In this document: one piece after another, positions 59,880-64,000 of the stretch | Layout: every line of letters starts with the position of its first letter | Position numbering within the stretch: position 1 is the stretch's first letter | Assembly (NCBI GenBank): GCA_964579295.1 | Contig: CAZOGK010000010.1 | Location: 1-64,000, forward strand | Direction of reading: 5' to 3' | DNA: 64,000 nucleotides | Source: JAAYYY01 sp964579295 | GTDB lineage: Bacteria > Chloroflexota > Anaerolineae > Promineifilales > Promineifilaceae | Translations under genes and position numbers: made by a program | The notes under the pieces: model-generated | The model's database searches: none | What the model was told of the DNA's origin: nothing | Seen by the model: the letters and a program-made list of their open reading frames with translations, nothing else

Positions 59880-60653
59880 TCAACCTTCGCCCAGATAGGC
59901 GTGAATGACCCTAGGATCGGTCTTGATGGCATTGGGCTCGCCGTCGGCAATCTTGACGCCGAAGTCGAGCACGACAACCCGGTCGGCGATGTCCATCACC
60001 AGACCCATATCGTGCTCGATGAGAATGATGGTCGTCCCGCTGCGCTCATGAACGTCCAGGATGAAGCGGGCCATGTCCTCTTTCTCTTCGACGTTCATGC
60101 CGGCCATCGGCTCGTCCAGCAGCAGTAGCTTCGGCTCCAGTGCCAGGGCGCGTCCCAGTTCCACGCGCTTGCGCAGCCCATAAGGCAGCGCCCCCACGAC
60201 GGCCTTACGGATATGGGCAATCTCCAGGAAGTCGATGATCTCCTCGACCACGCGGCGGTGCTCGACCTCTTCGCGCCGGGCCGGCCCCCAATAGAGCATG
60301 CTCGCCAGGCTGTTCTGGCGCATGTGGACGTGGCGCGCGGCCATCAAATTATCAAGCGTGCTCAGGCCGGTATAGAGGGCAATGTTCTGGAAGGTACGGG
60401 CAATGCCCAATGAGGCGACGCGGTGCGTGGGCGCCTGGGTCAGGTCATGCTCCCCATAGAGAATGCGCCCACCCTGCGGCCGGTAGAAGCCACTGATGCA
60501 ATTGAGCATCGAGGTCTTCCCCGCGCCGTTCGGGCCGATAATGGCCCGTATCTCTCCCTCGCGGACATGAAAGCTAACGTCCGAGAGCGCCGTACTCTTT
60601 CCAAAGCTGAGCGTAACGTCTTCAACGCGCAGCAGGCCTGATGGTTCCGTCAA
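59880..60653 (-). CDS. livG: Branched-chain-type ABC transporter ATPase LivG
   Basis: A 257-aa ATPase: Walker A GPNGAGKTS, Walker B LLLLDEPMAGMN, and the LivG pattern GIARTFQNIALYTGLSTLDN. The start is TTG 60653 with a perfect AAGGAGG 4 nt upstream. It is the first gene of the seven-gene operon livG, acyl-CoA ligase, livH, livM, binding protein, livF, PaaK-like. Confidence 0.95.
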   Translation of the reverse strand: MTEPSGLLRVEDVTLSFGKSTALSDVSFHVREGEIRAIIGPNGAGKTSMLNCISGFYRPQGGRILYGEHDLTQAPTHRVASLGIARTFQNIALYTGLSTLDNLMAARHVHMRQNSLASMLYWGPARREEVEHRRVVEEIIDFLEIAHIRKAVVGALPYGLRKRVELGRALALEPKLLLLDEPMAGMNVEEKEDMARFILDVHERSGTTIILIEHDMGLVMDIADRVVVLDFGVKIADGEPNAIKTDPRVIHAYLGEG

Positions 60654-60738
60654 GCCTCCTCCTTGCTGCCCTTGCCGATGGATGAAGCGCTATTTTGGCT
60701 ATTTGCACCTTGTTCGCCGTGGTCTGGATACGCGCCCT

Positions 60739-60767
60739 AGTATAGTGGCGCGGTCCGCAGGCGGCAA
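60739..60767 (-). promoter_or_regulatory. Promoter of the Liv/CoA-ligase operon
   Basis: TTGCCG (60767-60762), a 17-nt spacer and TATACT (60744-60739) on the - strand, about 85 nt before the livG-like start. Confidence 0.75.
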
Positions 60768-60817
60768 CAGCGATTTGGCAGAGGGGCTGCGCGGGCCGTC
60801 TGCCAGCGCCCCTAGCT

Positions 60818-61225
60818 CTACTCGGCTACCAGCGGCCGCACTCTGGGCCAGATATACGAGGCATAGAGCAGCGCCGCCGCCATCTGCAGACCGCGTCCCA
60901 CTGCCCGCCACGGCCCGCCCAGACCGGCAAGCGGGCCACATGCGACGATGAGGATGCCCACGTTGAGCAGCGCGAGCGCCAGCCATGCCAGCCTGACCCG
61001 CCCGAAGACGCCCCCGCGAAAACGGGGCACAATCCAATGCGCCACACCCAGCGCCAGCTGTACCATCCAGCCGGCGAAGAGGAACTCAATGTGCGCGGCG
61101 CGCAGCCGCCACAGGATGGGCGCGAAGGGCACCCCCTTATTGCTCAGCAGGAGGCCGCCCACGGTAAAGCCCAGCAACAGGTAGATGAACGCGGCGCGCA
61201 CGGCCCACTTTGTCAGCCGGGGCAT
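60818..61225 (-). CDS. Small four-helix membrane protein, A-type copy 2
   Basis: A 135-aa protein with four membrane helices. It shares with the A-type copy at 61649-62056 the pattern LLLSNKG-P--P-LWRLR, HIE-L-AGW and Q-A-GVA-WI-PR. The single conserved histidine at the start of helix 2, followed by GW and a Gln, is also kept in the B-type partners. Helix 2 somewhat resembles a heme-binding helix of oxidase-like proteins, but this is only a pattern. No known family is assigned. Last of four tandem genes, 3 nt after its neighbour. Confidence 0.7.
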   Translation of the reverse strand: MPRLTKWAVRAAFIYLLLGFTVGGLLLSNKGVPFAPILWRLRAAHIEFLFAGWMVQLALGVAHWIVPRFRGGVFGRVRLAWLALALLNVGILIVACGPLAGLGGPWRAVGRGLQMAAALLYASYIWPRVRPLVAE

Positions 61226-61228
61226 CGG

Positions 61229-61645
61229 CTAATGACCCTTAATCCGGCCCCAGGTGTTGACGACGAAGGCAAGAGCCGCCAGCCACAGCAGCAACGCGGC
61301 CAGCGCCGCGAGCCAGGAGCCGGCCGGCTCAACGGTCCCGCGCAGCAGCTCGCCCGGAAGCAGCAGCGCCAGCCCGCTATTAAGCAGGATGTAAATAGCC
61401 CAGCCCAGCCTTTCGCTGCGGCGTGGCGCCGCGCGCGAATAGACGGGGAACATCCAGTTGCCGACGCCAAAAATGAGCTGACTGACCCAGCCAAGCATGA
61501 AGAGATGGTAGTAGATGGGAATGAGCCGGCCGGAGGCCGGCAGCGCTGCCCAGCTTGGCGCGATCACTGCCAGCAGACCGGTAAGAAAGGTGGCGATGAG
61601 ATAGATAAACGAGGTACGGATAAACCAGCGACTGAGAGGCGGCAT
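61229..61645 (-). CDS. Small four-helix membrane protein, B-type copy 2
   Basis: A 138-aa four-helix protein paralogous to the B-type copy at 62058-62525: both have RWFI--SFLYL-like starts, Y-HLF-LGW--QLIFG and W-FP. It differs from the A type in lacking LSNKG and in a longer loop 1. It ends 3 nt before the A-type gene. Function unknown. Confidence 0.7.
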   Translation of the reverse strand: MPPLSRWFIRTSFIYLIATFLTGLLAVIAPSWAALPASGRLIPIYYHLFMLGWVSQLIFGVGNWMFPVYSRAAPRRSERLGWAIYILLNSGLALLLPGELLRGTVEPAGSWLAALAALLLWLAALAFVVNTWGRIKGH

Positions 61646-61648
61646 CGC

Positions 61649-62056
61649 TTAACCTTCCCTGCCTACTGCCCGCGGCCAGATGTGCCAGGCAAAGGCCAGC
61701 GCCGCCCCCGCCTCCAGCAGGCGGCCGCCCATAGCCACGAGATTGGTCCAGCCCAGCAGCGGCGGCAAGGAGACGAGCCAGATGCCAGTGTTCAGCAGCC
61801 CATAGGCCAGATAGGCGCCTCGCTCGTCGCCGCGGCGCGGCTCGTGCCACCAGCGCGGAAAGATCCAGAAGGCGACGCCCATAGCGAACTGGATGAACCA
61901 GCCCGCGATGAGAATCTCGATATGTAATGACCGCAGCCGCCACAGCTCCGGCAGGAAGGGCGTCCCCTTGTTGCTCAACAGCAGCGCCCCAACGGTGAAG
62001 CCAAGCGCCAGGTAGAGCAGCGCGGTGCGGACGAACCAGATGCTGAGCCGCGGCAT
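61649..62056 (-). CDS. Small four-helix membrane protein, A-type copy 1
   Basis: A 135-aa protein with four helices, closest to the last gene of the array: the segments YLALGFTVGALLLSNKG and AGWFIQFAMGVAFWIFPR have close counterparts there. The conserved histidine lies in LRSLHIEIL. It begins 1 nt after the B-type stop. Function unknown. Confidence 0.7.
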   Translation of the reverse strand: MPRLSIWFVRTALLYLALGFTVGALLLSNKGTPFLPELWRLRSLHIEILIAGWFIQFAMGVAFWIFPRWWHEPRRGDERGAYLAYGLLNTGIWLVSLPPLLGWTNLVAMGGRLLEAGAALAFAWHIWPRAVGREG

Positions 62057-62057
62057 T

Positions 62058-62525
62058 CTAGCTGGCCTGCTCTTGCCGCTGCGGGCCGCGGCGCGCCCGC
62101 TGGCGCGAACGCTCGCGCGCGCGCGGCCAGACCAAAACCACGTAGGCCAGCCCGCCTAGCCACTGCAGAATACCAGAGGCGACGAGCAGCCAACCCCAGC
62201 CGCTGCCTGGCCGCAGCGCGATGGCCGGCTCGCCAACCACACGTGAAAGCAATCCCACGTTAAGCAGAAAGAGGGCCGTCCACCCCAGCCAGGATTCAAG
62301 CCGCGGGCGCGGCGGATCGGCTGGTGGGAAGAGCCAGAAGATAGTGCCAAAGATAAGCTGGGTCAGCCAGCCGACGAGAAACAGGTGGAAATAGACCGGC
62401 CCGACCCCCGCCAGCCAGAGCGGCAGCGCCAACAGCGGGCGCAGCGCCAGCAAGAAGCCCAGCAGCAGCGCGGCCGCCAGATAGAGAAATGAGATCTTGA
62501 TGAACCAGCGCGTTAGCTGAGGCAT
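62058..62525 (-). CDS. Small four-helix membrane protein, B-type copy 1
   Basis: A 155-aa protein, first of the array. Four helices; VYFHLFLVGWLTQLIFGTIF carries the shared histidine and GW-x2-Q pattern. It has an added basic C-terminal tail (RARERSRQRARRGPQRQ), probably cytoplasmic. ATG 62525 is 6 nt past a -10 box; the frame is open further upstream without similarity. Function unknown. Confidence 0.7.
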   Translation of the reverse strand: MPQLTRWFIKISFLYLAAALLLGFLLALRPLLALPLWLAGVGPVYFHLFLVGWLTQLIFGTIFWLFPPADPPRPRLESWLGWTALFLLNVGLLSRVVGEPAIALRPGSGWGWLLVASGILQWLGGLAYVVLVWPRARERSRQRARRGPQRQEQAS

Positions 62526-62531
62526 GTGGTC

Positions 62532-62560
62532 AGTGTACCGGCGTCGCCGCCGCCCGGCAA
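62532..62560 (-). promoter_or_regulatory. Leaderless promoter of the four-gene membrane array
   Basis: TTGCCG (62560-62555), 17 nt and TACACT (62537-62532), then 6 nt to the ATG at 62525. There is no Shine-Dalgarno sequence. Confidence 0.6.
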
Positions 62561-62582
62561 CCGCCCGGCCGGGCAACGCCCC

Positions 62583-62611
62583 ATGCCTGGCCTCGGCAAG
62601 CCAGCTATAAT
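62583..62611 (+). promoter_or_regulatory. Candidate promoter of the adenine deaminase gene
   Basis: TATAAT (62606-62611) with ATGCCT (62583-62588) 17 nt upstream, one base from the local TTGCCT type. The start codon follows 44 nt later. Confidence 0.5.
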
Positions 62612-62655
62612 AGTGGCCCAACGACAGCACTACGCCAGTTAGTGAGGAACAGAGT

Positions 62656-64000
62656 ATGAACCCAGATCCGGCCCGCATTGCCGCCAACACGCGCACCCTC
62701 GTCGCCGTCGCCATGGGACGCCAGCCGGCCGACCTGGTAATCCGTAACGGCCGCTGGGTCAGCGTGCAATCAGGCGAGATCATCCCCGACACGGACGTGG
62801 CCATCAGCGGCGAGCGCATTGCCTACGTTGGCCCGGATGCCAGCCATACCATTGGCGCCAAGACGCAGCTTGTGGACGCCAATGGACGCTATCTGGTGCC
62901 GGGGCTGCTCGACGGGCATATGCACGTCGAATCGGGGATGGTGACTGTGACCGAGTTCGTGCGCGCCGTGGCGCCACGCGGCACGACCGGTATGTTCGTC
63001 GATCCCCACGAAATCGCCAACGTCTTTGGCCTGAGAGGCGTGCGCCTGATGCACGACGAGGCGCGCGAGCAGCCTATTCACGTCTGGGTCCAGATGCCTT
63101 CCTGCGTGCCGTCTGCCCCGGGTCTGGAGACGCCCGGCGCCAGCATCGGACCAGAAGAGGTAGCCGAGGCCATGGCCTGGCCCAACATCATTGGCCTCGG
63201 CGAGATGATGAACTTCCCCGGCGTCTTCGCCGGCGATGAAAAGATGCACGCCGAGATGGCCGAGACGCGCGCCGCGGGCAAGGTCGTCGGCGGCCATTAC
63301 GCCAGCCTCGACCTCGGCCGCCCATTCCACGCCTATGCCGCCGGTGGCCCGGAAGACGACCACGAAGGAACCCGCCTTGAAGACGCCCTGGCCCGCGTGC
63401 GCCAGGGTATGAAAGCCATGCTGCGGCTGGGCTCCGCCTGGTACGACGTGGCCGTGCAGGTGCGCGCTATCACCGAACTGGGCCTCGATTCGCGCCGCTT
63501 CATCCTCTGTACCGACGACTCACACTCGGGCACGCTGGTCCAGGAAGGGCACATGGACCGCGTGCTGCGCCACGCAATTGCCCAGGGGCTGAACCCCATC
63601 ACGGCGGTGCAGATGTGCACCATCAACACGGCCGAGCACTTCGGCGTTAGCCGCGATGTCGGCCTCATTGCACCCGGCCGCTACGCCGACATCGTGCTTA
63701 GCGATAGCCTACCGGACTTCCAGGCGGATCTGGTCATCGCGCGCGGCCGGCTCATCGCCGAACACGGCAGGCTCCTGGTCGATCTGCCGGCCTTTGCCTA
63801 TCCGCATTGGGCCACCAACTCGATCCATCTGGCCCGGCCGCTCACGGCGGCTGACTTCCGGCTGGCGGCGCCGCTGGGCGCGCAGCGCGTGCGGGCCAAT
63901 GTTATCGGCGTCGTCGAGAATCAGGCGCCCACCCAGCGCCTGCTGCGCGAGGTCGCCGCCGAAGGGGGCGAGATCCGTTCTGACCCGGCGAACGACCTCG
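62656..64000 (+). CDS. ade: Adenine deaminase (3' end beyond window)
   Basis: Converts adenine to hypoxanthine in purine salvage. At least 448 codons are open to the window edge. The amidohydrolase metal site GLLDGHMHVESGMVT, the Ade-specific PRGTTGMFVDPHEIANVFG, VGGHYASLD, and CTDDSHSGTLVQEGHMD are all present, followed by QMCTINTAEHFGV and GLIAPGRYADIVL. The adenine-deaminase-type C-terminal domain begins near residue 415. GAGGAAC is a weak ribosome-binding site. Confidence 0.93.
   Translation, partial: MNPDPARIAANTRTLVAVAMGRQPADLVIRNGRWVSVQSGEIIPDTDVAISGERIAYVGPDASHTIGAKTQLVDANGRYLVPGLLDGHMHVESGMVTVTEFVRAVAPRGTTGMFVDPHEIANVFGLRGVRLMHDEAREQPIHVWVQMPSCVPSAPGLETPGASIGPEEVAEAMAWPNIIGLGEMMNFPGVFAGDEKMHAEMAETRAAGKVVGGHYASLDLGRPFHAYAAGGPEDDHEGTRLEDALARVRQGMKAMLRLGSAWYDVAVQVRAITELGLDSRRFILCTDDSHSGTLVQEGHMDRVLRHAIAQGLNPITAVQMCTINTAEHFGVSRDVGLIAPGRYADIVLSDSLPDFQADLVIARGRLIAEHGRLLVDLPAFAYPHWATNSIHLARPLTAADFRLAAPLGAQRVRANVIGVVENQAPTQRLLREVAAEGGEIRSDPANDL

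Noticed and set aside
62526..62819. Upstream extension of the first membrane-array gene
   Set aside because: It is antisense to the adenine deaminase start, lacks similarity to the paralogues, and lies beyond the -10/-35 boxes.

Overview
The window is a GC-rich bacterial chromosome segment with dense gene packing, many 1-4 nt gene overlaps, frequent GTG/TTG starts and few repeats. The gene set points to Chloroflexota, roughly Anaerolineae/Caldilineae-like: an hrcA-grpE-dnaK-dnaJ-prmA operon under a perfect CIRCE element, bS21 next to an S1-like protein, hisS-nadK-(TPR/B-box)-recN, an FHA-type Ser/Thr kinase, and secreted proteins carrying a W/Y/F-LP-x-I-x-R motif. This placement is inferred from gene content, since no 16S gene is present. 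A run of 100 N inside the rpsA-like gene marks a scaffold gap, so the sequence is a draft assembly.

Layout. 1-3.9 kb: a hairpin repeat, isoaspartyl peptidase, an M20 dipeptidase, scpB and an RluB-type pseudouridine synthase. 4-6.5 kb: translation genes (S1-like, bS21, IF-1) with a strong promoter and a terminator-like hairpin in the S1 leader. 6.5-12.4 kb: the heat-shock operon. 12.4-15 kb: exopolysaccharide phosphoglycosyltransferase plus GT2. 15-21 kb: CtpA protease, then the hisS-nadK-TPR/B-box-recN operon. 21.2-22.1 kb: a membrane-anchored Cas4-like nuclease split in two by a frame change at a run of six G. 22.2-28.2 kb: a zinc alcohol dehydrogenase, a C39-like/TPR protein, and secD-secF-lipoprotein. 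28.3-33.2 kb: CsoR-family repressor with OsmC, FmdB zinc ribbon, GNAT, a clan GH-A-like hydrolase, and TetR divergent from YceI with operators. 33.4-36.9 kb: an mhqO-mhqD-catE-like electrophile/quinone detoxification operon with a PIG-L deacetylase. 36.9-45 kb: a modular receptor kinase (kinase, FHA, TM, TSP3 repeats, CBM9-like), threonine aldolase behind a 16-bp palindrome, a large secreted protein, Nudix, ChaB and a lipid kinase. 45-49.1 kb: a GldA/F/G-type ABC cluster with DUF4340. 49.2-52.1 kb: rpsO-pnp. 52.1-60.7 kb: a branched-chain-type ABC transporter operon holding two acyl/aryl-CoA ligases. 60.8-62.5 kb: four tandem paralogous small membrane proteins in B-A-B-A order. 62.7 kb to the end: adenine deaminase, cut by the window edge.

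Promoters are unusually readable here. Local -35 boxes are often TTGCC(C/G/T). Several genes start 6-8 nt after a -10 hexamer and so are probably transcribed as leaderless mRNAs. The least explained items are the four-gene membrane array, the split Cas4-like nuclease, the kinase with Ig-like domains on the predicted cytoplasmic side, and the C-terminal LPxIxR motif shared by unrelated secreted proteins.
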